A DNA stretch of 64,000 nt from positions 116,236,085-116,300,084 of the forward strand of contig OY720640.1 in assembly GCA_963169105.1 (NCBI GenBank), in the 5' to 3' direction. The notes under the pieces were generated by a model that had not been told where the DNA came from, searched no databases, and was given only the letters and a program-made list of their open reading frames with translations. The DNA is from Ceriagrion tenellum (taxonomy: Eukaryota; Arthropoda; Insecta; Odonata; Coenagrionidae). The position numbers and the translations under genes are program-made. The stretch's first letter is position 1; each line of letters opens with the position of its first letter. Of the stretch, positions 33,441-44,100 are shown piece after piece.

Positions 33441-33886
33441 ACATCAACATCTACGTCATACCCTGCAAGCCACCCAAAGGGTGTGGCAGGGGGTGCTTCC
33501 ACACCAAGCCATGCATGAATTATACGGCAGAACACCGAAACTACATTAAATCCGAGTACCACACATGCAACACGCCCATTAAAATGTACTAACCGAGAAA
33601 CATTCCATCGCAAATCGTTCCAACAGACAAGAGGTACAAGGACTAATACTACAGATTCAAAATATCATGCATAAAGAAGAACATCAATATTTACATCACG
33701 CAAAAACAAGAACTTAGAGAATATAGAAAGAAAGAGATCTACAATCTAGCTAATGTCACTATTTGCACTATTCATGACGACGATCACAGCTGTTACGGTC
33801 CCGAATGGTACGCTGAAAAAACGACATTTTATACCTATCGGTTCTACAATATGTCTCTCTAATTTTATTGGCGCGATCTAATGTGC
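33441..33886 (-). mobile_element. Second LINE family A fragment inside the Harbinger element
   Basis: It starts on + with CATCAACATCTACGTCATAC and CAAGCCACCCAAAGGGTGTG and covers only the 3' UTR, ending near GCGCGATCTAATG. Same orientation and nearly the same extent as the copy 1.5 kb to the left. The two could be separate insertions or one insertion later duplicated. Confidence 0.8.
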
Positions 33887-34327
33887 CGGGAGAAGGGACA
33901 AAGGGGACATGACAAGCGACTATTTTAAACACACTGTATATCATTGGTAAGTGTGTGGGACTTGAAATGAAAAGTCTGGAAAATGCACCGAGCGGGAAAT
34001 CAGGGAAAATATAATAGAGGAGTGGAAAATTGCACTGGTAGCAGAGGGAAGCGAAATGTGCAGCGGAGACCGGCAGCGTATTTAAATGGTCGTCACGATA
34101 ATTTTATCAATCATTCGACGCTCGTAGGCAACTGGAATGGGAATCAGTATTTAAATATAACAAGTAAATTCGAAGCCTAAATAATTTCAGGATAATCATA
34201 ACTTCATTCATAGCTGCCAGTATGGCTTCTTCTGGAGAGGAAATCTTGCGACATTCGGCTCTTCCTTTGTCATACTCTAGAACCAGTACAAGTACCCTAG
34301 TATTGCCAGCTCTATATTTTTTCTTAC

Positions 34328-34430
34328 CCTATAAATGGTGGACTTAATGTCCCACAGTTTGGGAAGACAGTCAACCCTTTGAATTAATTCCATCGTCTCC
34401 TCTTTCGTCCAAACGCGTTTGCCTGACATG
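34328..34430 (-). pseudogene. MADF-domain protein of the Harbinger element, first exon
   Basis: From ATG at 34430 the - strand encodes MSGKRVWTKEETMELIQRVD, then LPKLWDIKSTIYR. That is the start of a MADF/Myb-like DNA-binding domain, with W at the first helix and the LW pair. It ends at a good splice donor (GTAAG at 34327-34323). Harbinger transposons encode such a protein next to the transposase to help nuclear import and end binding. The remaining exons were not found. Confidence 0.65.
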
Positions 34431-34671
34431 TTTCCCCAGTGAGAACTCTCCAGCGAGCGCCAAAAAACTTCCGGCGTCGTCGGAGGGCAGCGAGCGACTC
34501 CCTCAAGTCTTTATGAGGGTGTCTACACTGGCCTCGCTCTTACAGCAGGGAGCGCTACCTGCGATCCCTCCCGACTTCCCGAGAGAGAGCTCGCCTGGGT
34601 GTTTACACCGAGAGAGTAGCTATCAGGGAGCAACTCGCTCGATTTTTCTTGCTAGTGTAAACGCACCTTAA

Positions 34672-36395
34672 TGATCGTTAAGAAAATATCTCTAATATTC
34701 TTTTAGGCTTGTTAATACCATTATGAAATACTTTTGTGCATGGGGTAGTTCCGTCATTTTTTCTCAATAGTTTTAATGTCACCAATCAGTATAAGTAGCT
34801 TAACGAGTGAACTGGATGTCAGCCTGCAGATTGTTGAGCGAACGGCATTTGTTCAGCGAACGGAATTTGAAACATCCATGCTGAAGGGAAAAGAAGAGGA
34901 GGTCGCAGAAGATGAAATTCGCGGAGAATTGTGAAAGAATATTTTCGTTTCACCCTTTCGAAAGTGGTAGAATGTACTAAATTAACTGGGATTAAAATGT
35001 TGGATTGAAGTTTGTTTATTTTTATTGCCGTTAATATCCTTTTTGGTGACCTTCCGATATCTCGCGGCGCTGAGAGAAAATTGTTCTTCGGGCCATGCTC
35101 CGGTTGGTATGATCTCCCGTCCTTAACTATACCTTGGCTTGCCATGGGGCAGTTTCCGCTGTGACTCTTATGTGGATCTCTCTGCAGCTTGTTGCTTTAT
35201 CCCAATATGTCTCAGATTGAGTCTTCATTGGTCATGGGAGCTGGCAGAGATAAATGAAGCGCAGCGCACTCTTCTCGTAAATGGACTAACTTAGTTGCTA
35301 CCAAGTGATAATACATGTGGAACACGTGGTTGAGTGTTGGTTGTGATGTTTTGAGGTGAAATACTTAGAAGCGATGTGCCAGACATTATCCACTTCGATT
35401 TCCTGGGAGAGGGAGGAGAGAAAAATGTTTTCGCAGTTAGTTCGAAGCAGCAGAGAAATGTGCTACCGTATTTATTTTTCATTGCTATGCCGGTATTTTG
35501 TGAGGAATGGTTTTTCCTATGATAAAGTTTCCACAAATGTTTATTTATGGTCGGAATGCATGCTTAGGGCTATGGACAATGAATACCAGAATCTGAAGAG
35601 AAAAGTAAGTGAGAAATCACCACTTGATACTTAAGGTAGGTTATTCATGGAAATGTTTAAAGGAGGACACAACATAATGCTGCCAAGCAACAGTGGAATA
35701 GGACGACATTGGATACAATGTTTTGCATTTGCATGAGACCCAACAGCAGACAATCATGCGACGGCGCAACATGGACACGGAAGAAAATCCTGGGCTGCAG
35801 AAACACATCGTATGCACGAGAAAAATATTATAACGTTATATAATAAGATCAACAGAACAAAAATAATTTATCACGTGTAATATACATAGAAACTCAGCTG
35901 TAAAACTTCAATTTATTTAGTGATATTCATTTAAAAATTTATGGAAACAATCATCGCATGAGAGACAAAGCTATGTAACAGAAAAAAACGAGTCCGACAA
36001 AAAAGAGGAATGCTGTAATAAGTACGGATATCGGATGGTGAAAAATAAATACAAGAGAAGCGAAAGGAAATTAAATTCTCCAAAGATGTGACGTAGGAAA
36101 AGGAAAAGGCCACATTCATTTCCTGTTACGAGTAATTGAGGATTGCTTAAAGCAGCTCTGGAGTTAATTCCATTCCTCGAAAGTGTAACAAATTTGACCT
36201 GCGAAAAAACATAGGTTCATGTAGTTACTAAAGCCCCCAGCAGTGGCGCAGGCTCAATGGCCAAATCACTTAACTTCCCTCCGGTGGCGCTACTGAGGGA
36301 GGGCAGTAAAGGAAAATACTCCCGGACGCTCAGTCCAACTGTGGCTGCCTTCGTGAGCGGCTGCAGTTGAAATTCCAGCTAGGTGCTGGATGCTG
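34672..36395. other. Non-coding, no feature recognised
   Basis: Open frames at 34819-35145 (-, 108 codons) and 35356-35634 (+, 92 codons) show no recognisable domain. This is the unique-looking DNA between the Harbinger element and the U2 array. Confidence 0.5.
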
Positions 36396-36443
36396 AAAAT
36401 TACGCAAAGTGCCATGTCCCTGTGGAGCACTTCGCGTAATTTT
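36396..36443. repeat. Inverted repeat at the edge of the U2 array
   Basis: AAAATTACGCAAAGTGC (36396-36412) faces GCACTTCGCGTAATTTT (36427-36443) with a single mismatch and a 14-base centre. The array homology begins at 36436, inside the right arm. Part of the palindrome is therefore array sequence and part is flank, as expected if a foldback or template switch created the junction. Confidence 0.8.
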
Positions 36444-36930
36444 TCCGGGTTTCCGGGTGTTGCACCGTCAGAAGGTAGACACAGGAGGTGGGGGATGGCG
36501 TGGAAAACCGGGAGCGATGGGCGTCGGTAGGTCCGGGAGCGCGTGTATCGGCGCGGATAGGGATTTTAGCGTGTGTGACAGTGGTAGAATGTCGACAGAA
36601 AGGCGTTCGCAAATTTCCGGGAGCCGCGGAGGCGCCGGATCAGCGGGTGGGCCGGAGGGTCAAAGCGCCGTAACGGGCGTCGCGAGAGGAATCGGTTTTT
36701 CGTGCCATCTATTCGGAGGAGTGCGTTGGAAATCGTGGAAAACTGGTTTCCTGGTCACGTGGGACTTCCCCGCGTCCTTTCGAATGCATCCACGGAGCTT
36801 TGGGGGGGGCACGACAGGGTTGCAAAGGGACGGTCATAAACCCCGGGGGTGAAATCGTGGGTCGGGCGAATTTTCGTGGAAGGATTAAATTTTAGGGAGT
36901 ATTTCCTAACAGAAGAAAGTCGGAATTTGA

Positions 36931-37400
36931 CCTTCGGAAGTATCACGAACCTCTTGTTTTTGTGAAAAGTTTTGGGAACTGAAGAAAATCAATCTCGAGA
37001 AATCGTGTAAATTTCAAGTTTGACCCATGTAGACAAGCGGCAGAAAAATTGAAGAATGTGGAGAAAAATTTTCGCTCCCCTCAAATTTCTTCGAAATTCC
37101 AACATCCTGTGTAAAAATTGGTAGAAATGGCTGTTTTTCTCATTTTTCAAAGCATCACGGACATGTTAAGAAATCTCCAATGCCTTAGTTTAATCTTCGG
37201 AAGTACCGTGAAAAGTTATTGGAACTGAAGGAAATCACCCTTCCATGCTCGAGAAATCGTCCAAATTTCAAGTGTCACTCACCTACGTAGACAAGCGGCA
37301 GAAAACTCGAAAGACACGAAATTTCAAGTGTCACCTATGTAGACAAAACTCGAAATACATGGGAGAAAAATATCGGCTCCCCCCAAAATTCGTCAAAAGA
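36931..37400. repeat. Internal direct duplication in the U2 spacer
   Basis: In every unit a block of about 170 bp (36931-37100 in the first) is followed by a diverged copy (37194-37400). Shared words are CTTCGGAAGTA, CTCGAGAAATCGT, AAATTTCAAGT and GTAGACAAGCGGCAGAAAA. The second block has a further small internal repeat of AAATTTCAAGTGTCAC and GTAGACAA. It is spacer DNA, with no gene seen. Confidence 0.8.
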
Positions 37401-37787
37401 AATCTGTCAGCCGATCACCGAAATTTAAAGAAATCACCATCCTTCCCGTTTATCATTCTTCGGGAAAACGACCGTTTTTAACTCACTCCGTGCATGATTG
37501 GCGTTCCATTCCCTGTATTTCGAGAGAAACATTGGTTTCCTCGTCGCTGGAATGCCTTGTATTTGATAATTTGGTGGGACAAAAATTCTTCGAATTCAGT
37601 AAATCTCTCCTTAAATCCTTGAAAAAGTTCGCCTCTGTCGCGGTCGTGTAGTCATCGGTCCGAGCGGTCGAGAAAGAACGAAGAGTCTGCCGCCCCCCCC
37701 AGCCACCTCCCGTGCATGCTCACGCCACCTCTCGGGATGCGGCAGGAAACTAATACTCTGCTCGCGAAGGGCGCCTTGATTCGAACT

Positions 37788-37808
37788 CCGAAGCGATTGT
37801 CGCTTCGG
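37788..37808. repeat. Perfect 9-bp hairpin in the U2 spacer
   Basis: CCGAAGCGA, then TTG, then TCGCTTCGG. Present once per unit at the same place. It lies about 0.7 kb downstream of the nearest U2 gene in transcription direction and has no T-run after it, so I assign no function. Confidence 0.7.
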
Positions 37809-38009
37809 TTTCCATGGCAAAATTTAGGAAGGTTTCCTTGCGTTCTCCTCGCATTCGCAAAGGGAGAAAATTTTCCCGTGTGTCCTGAGAATTCTCGGTG
37901 GGAAAAGTTGCTGCCGGCAGTCTGAGACGAGGGAGAAATATTGCAAGTGAGTCTTTAAAACGTCGTGTGATATTCACCGCAAGTACGGTTAAACGTGACG
38001 CGTTCCCCA

Positions 38010-38042
38010 ATACTACACTTGCATCTCAGCCATAAGGCCGAG
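38010..38042 (-). pseudogene. U2 5' fragment 1 in the spacer
   Basis: 33 bases match U2 nt 8-40 with three differences, in the same orientation as the gene. Stem-loop I is kept, and one change makes it pair better. The branch-site recognition sequence GTAGTA is intact. It recurs in the other units at 40281, 48111, 50382, 52653, 54924, 58451, 60722 and 62993. The sequence before and after shows no U2 similarity. Confidence 0.85.
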
Positions 38043-38057
38043 TTCACCATTTTCACC

Positions 38058-38090
38058 ATACTACACTGCCATCTTAGCCATAAGGCTGAG
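38058..38090 (-). pseudogene. U2 5' fragment 2 in the spacer
   Basis: A second 33-base match to U2 nt 8-40, with four differences, 48 bp from the first fragment and in the same orientation. GTAGTA and the stem-loop I fold are kept. One change converts a G-U pair into A-U. Both fragments share the T-G to G/C-type change beside GTGTAGTA, so they derive from one another or from a common ancestor. Repeated in every complete unit. Confidence 0.85.
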
Positions 38091-38470
38091 ATCCCCGGTT
38101 TTCGAGACGGCGCGTGTAACTCGAGATCGTCCAGTGGTGTGTGATTTCACTCGAGATCTCGGGACGGTGTCAGGTTTGACGGAGTCGCTCGCGCGACGGT
38201 GTCGATTTCATGATATCATTTTTCGTCCCTTTTCCGAGGCCCTTATCGCCTCCGGGAGTTTTCTCGTGGTGTCAGCTTTCGGCATTTGGATTCCTCACTC
38301 CTCCGAGGGTTCATTCTCCATGTCATGTGCGTCTTGTGAATTTATATATCCATGTCTTTGCTCTCTAATGGAAGTCTCCATTCCCTTTCGTGTATCACGT
38401 CGCGCGTGCTCCATTTTATTTCTGTCGTGTCAGAAGTGTTTCCGGAGGGGATGAGAAATGAAAGACACAG

Positions 38471-38499
38471 ACATTAATCTGTTCTTATCAGCTTAATGT
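38471..38499 (-). promoter_or_regulatory. Inverted U2 segment in a hairpin just downstream of U2
   Basis: 38477-38497 is an exact inverted copy of U2 nt 39-59 (38642-38662). It is bounded by ACATTAA and TTAATGT, which pair to give a 7-bp stem with a 15-base loop. It starts 16 nt after the U2 3' end. The transcript strand reads AAGAACAGA here, loosely like the AAARNNAGA part of the vertebrate snRNA 3' box, so a role in 3'-end formation is possible. The copies in other units lie at 40742, 48572, 50843, 53114, 55385, 58912, 61183 and 63454. Confidence 0.7.
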
Positions 38500-38514
38500 G
38501 GAACCTTATAAGAT

Positions 38515-38700
38515 GGGCCGATCCCGACGGTACTGCAATGCCGGGCCAACCCGCGGCAGGGATGGAGTAAACTCCGGGGACCCCGCCAATGTCCAAAAAT
38601 CAGATTAATATACTGGTCCAGCAATGCTGGACGTATCAGATATTAAGCTGATAAGAACAGATACTACACTTTGATCTTAGCCATAAGGCCGAGAAGCGAT
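38515..38700 (-). ncRNA. U2: U2 spliceosomal snRNA, copy 1
   Basis: U2 RNA pairs with intron branch sites in the spliceosome. The - strand begins ATCGCTTCTCGGCCTTATGG, the arthropod U2 5' end. GTAGTA, the branch-site recognition sequence, follows at nt 34-39, then the stem IIa/IIc region (nt 41-66), CTGATTTTTGG with the Sm site, and stem-loops III and IV. Stem IV contains GGCATTGCAGTACCGTCGGG, the U2A'/U2B'' binding loop type. Length about 186 nt, matching the family (188-192). The 3' end is taken at GGCCC by homology. All blocks are present, so it appears functional. Confidence 0.97.
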
Positions 38701-38775
38701 AACCGTGTAATTTTTCCGGGTTTCCGGGTGTTGCACCGTCAGAAGGTAGACACAGGAGGTGGGGGATGGCGTGGA
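38701..38775 (-). promoter_or_regulatory. U2 upstream region, probable snRNA promoter
   Basis: The first 75 bp before the U2 start are the same in all units. Insect snRNA genes use a proximal element at about -60 to -40 and, for RNA polymerase II types such as U2, no TATA box. No TATA is visible here. I could not align a common element with the U1 upstream regions, so the exact sites are unknown. Confidence 0.4.
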
Positions 38776-40785
38776 AAACCGGGAGCGATGGGCGTCGGTA
38801 GGTCCGGGAGCGCGTGTATCGGCGCGGATAGGGATTTTAGCGTGTGTGACAGTGGTAGAATGTCGACAGAAAGGCGTTCGCAAATTTCCGGGAGCCGCGG
38901 AGGCGCCGGATCAGCGGGTGGGCCGGAGGGTCAAAGCGCCGTAACGGGCGTCGCGAGAGGAATCGGTTTTTCGTGCCATCTATTCGGAGGAGTGCGTTGG
39001 AAATCGTGGAAAACTGGTTTCCTGGTCACGTGGGACTTCCCCGCGTCCTTTCGAATGCATCCACGGAGCTTTGGGGGGGGCACGACAGGGTTGCAAAGGG
39101 ACGGTCATAAACCCCGGGGGTGAAATCGTGGGTCGGGCGAATTTTCGTGGAAGGATTAAATTTTAGGGAGTATTTCCTAACAGAAGAAAGTCGGAATTTG
39201 ACCTTCGGAAGTATCACGAACCTCTTGTTTTTGTGAAAAGTTTTGGGAACTGAAGAAAATCAATCTCGAGAAATCGTGTAAATTTCAAGTTTGACCCATG
39301 TAGACAAGCGGCAGAAAAATTGAAGAATGTGGAGAAAAATTTTCGCTCCCCTCAAATTTCTTCGAAATTCCAACATCCTGTGTAAAAATTGGTAGAAATG
39401 GCTGTTTTTCTCATTTTTCAAAGCATCACGGACATGTTAAGAAATCTCCAATGCCTTAGTTTAATCTTCGGAAGTACCGTGAAAAGTTATTGGAACTGAA
39501 GGAAATCACCCTTCCATGCTCGAGAAATCGTCCAAATTTCAAGTGTCACTCACCTACGTAGACAAGCGGCAGAAAACTCGAAAGACACGAAATTTCAAGT
39601 GTCACCTATGTAGACAAAACTCGAAATACATGGGAGAAAAATATCGGCTCCCCCCAAAATTCGTCAAAAGAAATCTGTCAGCCGATCACCGAAATTTAAA
39701 GAAATCACCATCCTTCCCGTTTATCATTCTTCGGGAAAACGACCGTTTTTAACTCACTCCGTGCATGATTGGCGTTCCATTCCCTGTATTTCGAGAGAAA
39801 CATTGGTTTCCTCGTCGCTGGAATGCCTTGTATTTGATAATTTGGTGGGACAAAAATTCTTCGAATTCAGTAAATCTCTCCTTAAATCCTTGAAAAAGTT
39901 CGCCTCTGTCGCGGTCGTGTAGTCATCGGTCCGAGCGGTCGAGAAAGAACGAAGAGTCTGCCGCCCCCCCCAGCCACCTCCCGTGCATGCTCACGCCACC
40001 TCTCGGGATGCGGCAGGAAACTAATACTCTGCTCGCGAAGGGCGCCTTGATTCGAACTCCGAAGCGATTGTCGCTTCGGTTTCCATGGCAAAATTTAGGA
40101 AGGTTTCCTTGCGTTCTCCTCGCATTCGCAAAGGGAGAAAATTTTCCCGTGTGTCCTGAGAATTCTCGGTGGGAAAAGTTGCTGCCGGCAGTCTGAGACG
40201 AGGGAGAAATATTGCAAGTGAGTCTTTAAAACGTCGTGTGATATTCACCGCAAGTACGGTTAAACGTGACGCGTTCCCCAATACTACACTTGCATCTCAG
40301 CCATAAGGCCGAGTTCACCATTTTCACCATACTACACTGCCATCTTAGCCATAAGGCTGAGATCCCCGGTTTTCGAGACGGCGCGTGTAACTCGAGATCG
40401 TCCAGTGGTGTGTGATTTCACTCGAGATCTCGGGACGGTGTCAGGTTTGACGGAGTCGCTCGCGCGACGGTGTCGATTTCATGATATCATTTTTCGTCCC
40501 TTTTCCGAGGCCCTTATCGCCTCCGGGAGTTTTCTCGTGGTGTCAGCTTTCGGCATTTGGATTCCTCACTCCTCCGAGGGTTCATTCTCCATGTCATGTG
40601 CGTCTTGTGAATTTATATATCCATGTCTTTGCTCTCTAATGGAAGTCTCCATTCCCTTTCGTGTATCACGTCGCGCGTGCTCCATTTTATTTCTGTCGTG
40701 TCAGAAGTGTTTCCGGAGGGGATGAGAAATGAAAGACACAGACATTAATCTGTTCTTATCAGCTTAATGTGGAACCTTATAAGAT

Positions 40786-40934
40786 GGGCCGATCCCGACG
40801 GTACTGCAATGCCGGGCCAACCCGCGGCAGGGATGGAGTAAACTCCGGGGACCCCGCCAATGTCCAAAAATCAGATTAATATACTGGTCCAGCAATGCTG
40901 GACGTATCAGATATTAAGCTGATAAGAACAGATA
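40786..40934 (-). pseudogene. U2: U2 copy 2, 3' part (nt 38-186), split by the retrotransposon
   Basis: This is the part of an otherwise normal U2 gene that lies downstream of the insertion. It starts with the target duplication (40913-40934) and includes stem IIa, the Sm site and stems III and IV. It has no promoter of its own and lacks the 5' end, so no U2 RNA can be made from it. Together with 46472-46530 it shows the gene was intact before the insertion. Confidence 0.95.
40913..40934 (-). repeat. Target-site duplication, 3' side of the element
   Basis: 22 bp identical to 46472-46493, corresponding to U2 nt 38-59. The neighbouring bases differ between the two sides, so 22 bp is the exact shared length (terminal bases may be chance matches). 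Confidence 0.95.
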
Positions 40935-41012
40935 AAAGTTTTTTATTTTAAATATTAAATTGTACAGAGTTTTCGTCATTTCAAAAAGCAAATATATCTA
41001 AATTTTACATGT

Positions 41013-41099
41013 GCCTCTTCGGCTATAGTGATACATTTTATTATTCACATCTCCCAAGTGGAGATTATAGTTCATATGTTGGATCTCCCTGATGGGGAG
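41013..41099 (-). other. Three small hairpins in the retrotransposon 3' UTR
   Basis: GCC-TCTTC-GGC (41013-41023), ATCTCC-CAAGT-GGAGAT (41049-41065) and CTCCC-TGATG-GGGAG (41085-41099), given on the + strand. R2-like reverse transcriptases recognise folded 3' UTR RNA to start target-primed synthesis. These are candidates for that signal, by analogy only. Confidence 0.5.
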
Positions 41100-41183
41100 G
41101 TTCATAAAAAAAATAATGTTTTTATATAGGAAAATATATACTGATCGTTCTCAGTCTTATGGCATTTTTATAAGTCACTATAT

Positions 41184-44100
41184 TCACTCACTGGGGGAAC
41201 ACTGTTCTTGGGGGTGAGGGTGGGGGAGGGGGGGAAGGGGGGGCGATGGGGGGCACCCGACGTCCTCGTACTGTCTATGTCCGGTTATATGCTCCACGTA
41301 GCAGTCCCGTGACCACCTCACTACGTCCGACACTATGAGTCGCCGCATGATGTTGCAATATCGTCGCGGTAGGCCCAGGCCCCTGAGAACGGTGTCGTTC
41401 TTCGGGTCCCAGGTGCCCAGGCTTCCCACGACGATGGCGGCGATTGAGGCCTCCTTGCCCTGCTGGCGTAGATGTTCCACCAGGGGCGCATACTTCTCCT
41501 CCTTACGTTCCCTGGCCGCCAGCAGCGCCTCGTGTCGGTTTTCAAACGGGACTGCTACGTCGAGCAACTGCAGTCTGCGCTGGTCCTCGCTGATCACGAC
41601 GAGGTCTGGCCGCAGTGTGGAGTCCGTGCCGGGGACTCTTTGGTTGACGCGAACCTCTTGACCTTCGCGTCCCCGGCGTCCTCTCACTGCGTTGGCCAGC
41701 CTGTCCTGGACCGCGTTGTGGCGCAGCTGCCAAGTCCTGGAGTGGGTGGTGCAGTGGTTCAGAACATGCGGCAGGGTCTCGTCCGCACGTCCACATCGCC
41801 GACAGCGCTTGTCGCCGCCAGTTACCCAGCGGCGACAAGCATTGAGCGGGAGAAGGTCCAGCCGAGCTCGGAAGATAAACCTCCAATCACAAAACCTGGT
41901 ATATCGCCCTCCTGCCAGGAAGTGATTGGAGGCTGCAGACCTCGAAGATACACCGAGGACTTTCCCCTGATCCGGTTTGGCGCTCAACCTCTTCAGGTAC
42001 GAGCGCCGCACCGCATTCTTCAGTGTGGGCGCCAAGAGCCTGACGGCCCTCGGCGACACCCTGACGAACGGGGGGCGGTCTTCCGACCCGTCCTCGGAGT
42101 CTCTAATCGAGATCTGCATCTCCCTGAGCTCCTCCGACCATCTCCAGCTCAGTCCAATGCGGCCGGCGAGGCGGCGCGATGCAGCTCGAACCTGCGTGAA
42201 GAGGGATCCGAAGTCGCAGCTTTCCCGCCCGAAGTCCCCGCGGAGGCTACCCGACAGGTATTCCGCGAGGTCTTCGGCAGTTGGCTGCCTCCTCGTCTTC
42301 CTCCTCACCACCTCCCGCAGGCGACCCCAGGCCAGGAGCCTGACGTTCGGGTCGCGGGAGTGCAACGTTCTGTACCCGTGCACCACGGTGAGGATGTCCA
42401 CCTGGTCCTGCAGCGGCAGCAGGCCCGCTCCACCGTGCTGGTGTCCAACGTAGAGGAGTTCGTTGGACGCCCTCCTCGGCAGGTGGAGCCACTTCTTCCC
42501 CAGGGCCTTCAGTCGCTGGTCCAGGTCGACAAGCTCCTTCTTCTTCACAGCGCCAGCCCGGAGAATAAATTCCAGGCGAGGAAGGAGGAAGATGTTCGTT
42601 GCGGCGATCTTCTGCCATGGGGCGAGGAGGCTTCCGTCCAGCTTCTCCAGGTCCTCGCCCAGGCGTCGTATCTCTTCCCTGGGAGTCTGGTCAACGTTGA
42701 AGCCGAATGGGACTCCCAGGTACTTGTACGCCTCTCCTTCCCTCAGCCCGGTGATGGACTCTCCCTGGATGGTGTGCGGGGTCCGTTGCACGGGCTGGCG
42801 CTGAGAAAAATCCAGGACCAGCGTGGAGCACTTGCCTGGCTTGAATTGCAGCCCTGCAGCCGTCGCCTCCTTGCCCGCCGTGTCCAGCAGGCGCTGCAGG
42901 TGGTCCGGGTCCTTGGCGATGAGCACGAGGTCGTCTGCATATGCAAGGATGGCGATGTTCTGCCCCTGCACGACGACCCCCGACCTTCCCGCTTCGCCAG
43001 CGACCGCCCGTATCACCGGTTCTATTCCGAGGTTGAATATCACCGGTGACAACGGGCAGCCTTGCTTGACACCAGCCCGGATGTTGATCGGGCCGGTGTC
43101 GCCGCCGGCGGTCTTCACGACCGTGGAGCTCTTCTCCATCTCCTCCACGGCCTTCAGCGTCTCCTCGGGAAGGTCCATCTTCTTCAGCGTGCTCCTCAGG
43201 TGGTGGTGAGGGATGGACCCGAAAGCGTTGCGGAGGTCAAGCCAGGCAATGCTGATGCCGGTCCTTCTTCGACGACATTCGTCGACCGCTGCCTGCAGGG
43301 TGAAATTGTGCTCATGGCACCCCTCGAACTCCCGGAAGCCCTTCTGTGCCGGGTGCAACTTCCTGCCGCTGACCGCCCATTTGAGCAGGCGGTCCGCGAG
43401 CATCCCGGCATGCAGCTTGGCCACAGTGTTGCCAAGCGCAATGGGCCTCCAGTTGCCGATGTCCTGGCGGTCCCCCCCCTTGTGGAGGAGGACGGTCCGA
43501 GAGGCCTTCCACGTTGCCGGTGTTCTGGCTTCCTTCAGGCAGCGGTCAAAGATGGTCGCCAAAATCCTCCCACGACGGTCGACGGTCCTCAGGTCCCCGT
43601 ACGAGACGCCATCTGGTCCGGGGGCCGTATTCTTCATTCTCCCCAGGCGGGCGATGACCTCTCCCGCAGTCACCTTGTCCTGGAGCATTTTCCTGTCTAC
43701 CTCCGTCGTCGCCTGGTAGATCAGGGTCGAGCCGTCGTCACCTGTCTCCGCGGTGTTGTCCACTGCGACATCCTCGTGCACCTTGCGGAAGTGGTCTTCC
43801 ACCACCTCCCTGGGGATGTCGCAGTAGGGAGACCTCTGCTCCAGGATTTCCTGCATCGCCCTCCTTGGGTGACTGCGGTACAGCTTCTGGATCTTCGCTG
43901 CCGCCTGGGGGTCGTACTCCGTCTCTGGCCGTCGTGGGGGTTGTCGTGTCCGGGGTTGAGCCGCCGAGGGGTACCTGAAACGGGAGGGGGGGGGCCTCTC
44001 TGCCACTTGTGGACGACGCTGTGCCGCCGACGCGGTGAACTCCTCCACCACAGCCTCGAAGGTTTCCCAGGGCTGGCCGACGGTGTCGGCCAACCTGGTG

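Larger units (their letters stand above)
31335..34668. mobile_element. PIF/Harbinger DNA transposon, interrupted by LINEs
   Basis: The ends are inverted repeats, AGGTGCGTTTACACTAGC at both termini, with TAA on each side (31332-31334 and 34669-34671). This is the 3-bp target duplication typical of PIF/Harbinger. Subterminal regions repeat TTTACAC and GCTCCCTCG-type words. Inside lie the start of a Harbinger transposase on + (31779-31973) and the first exon of a MADF-type DNA-binding protein on - (34328-34430). This two-gene arrangement is known for the superfamily. Two LINE family A fragments are inserted at 31973-32462 and 33441-33886. The DDE core is not found, so the copy is dead. Confidence 0.8.

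Noticed and set aside
37777..37808. B-box-like GATTCGAACTCC followed by a hairpin in the U2 spacer
   Set aside because: No A-box at the right distance and no tRNA cloverleaf; considered coincidence.
38671..39123. 150-codon open frame present in every U2 unit on the + strand
   Set aside because: It overlaps the U2 gene start on the opposite strand, shows no domain, and recurs only because the unit does. The same holds for the 61-, 63-, 69-, 78-, 86- and 106-codon frames of each unit.
41472..43049. 525-codon open frame antisense to the retrotransposon ORF
   Set aside because: It is a shadow of the GC-rich reverse-transcriptase gene; its translation has no domain while the opposite strand carries all catalytic motifs.
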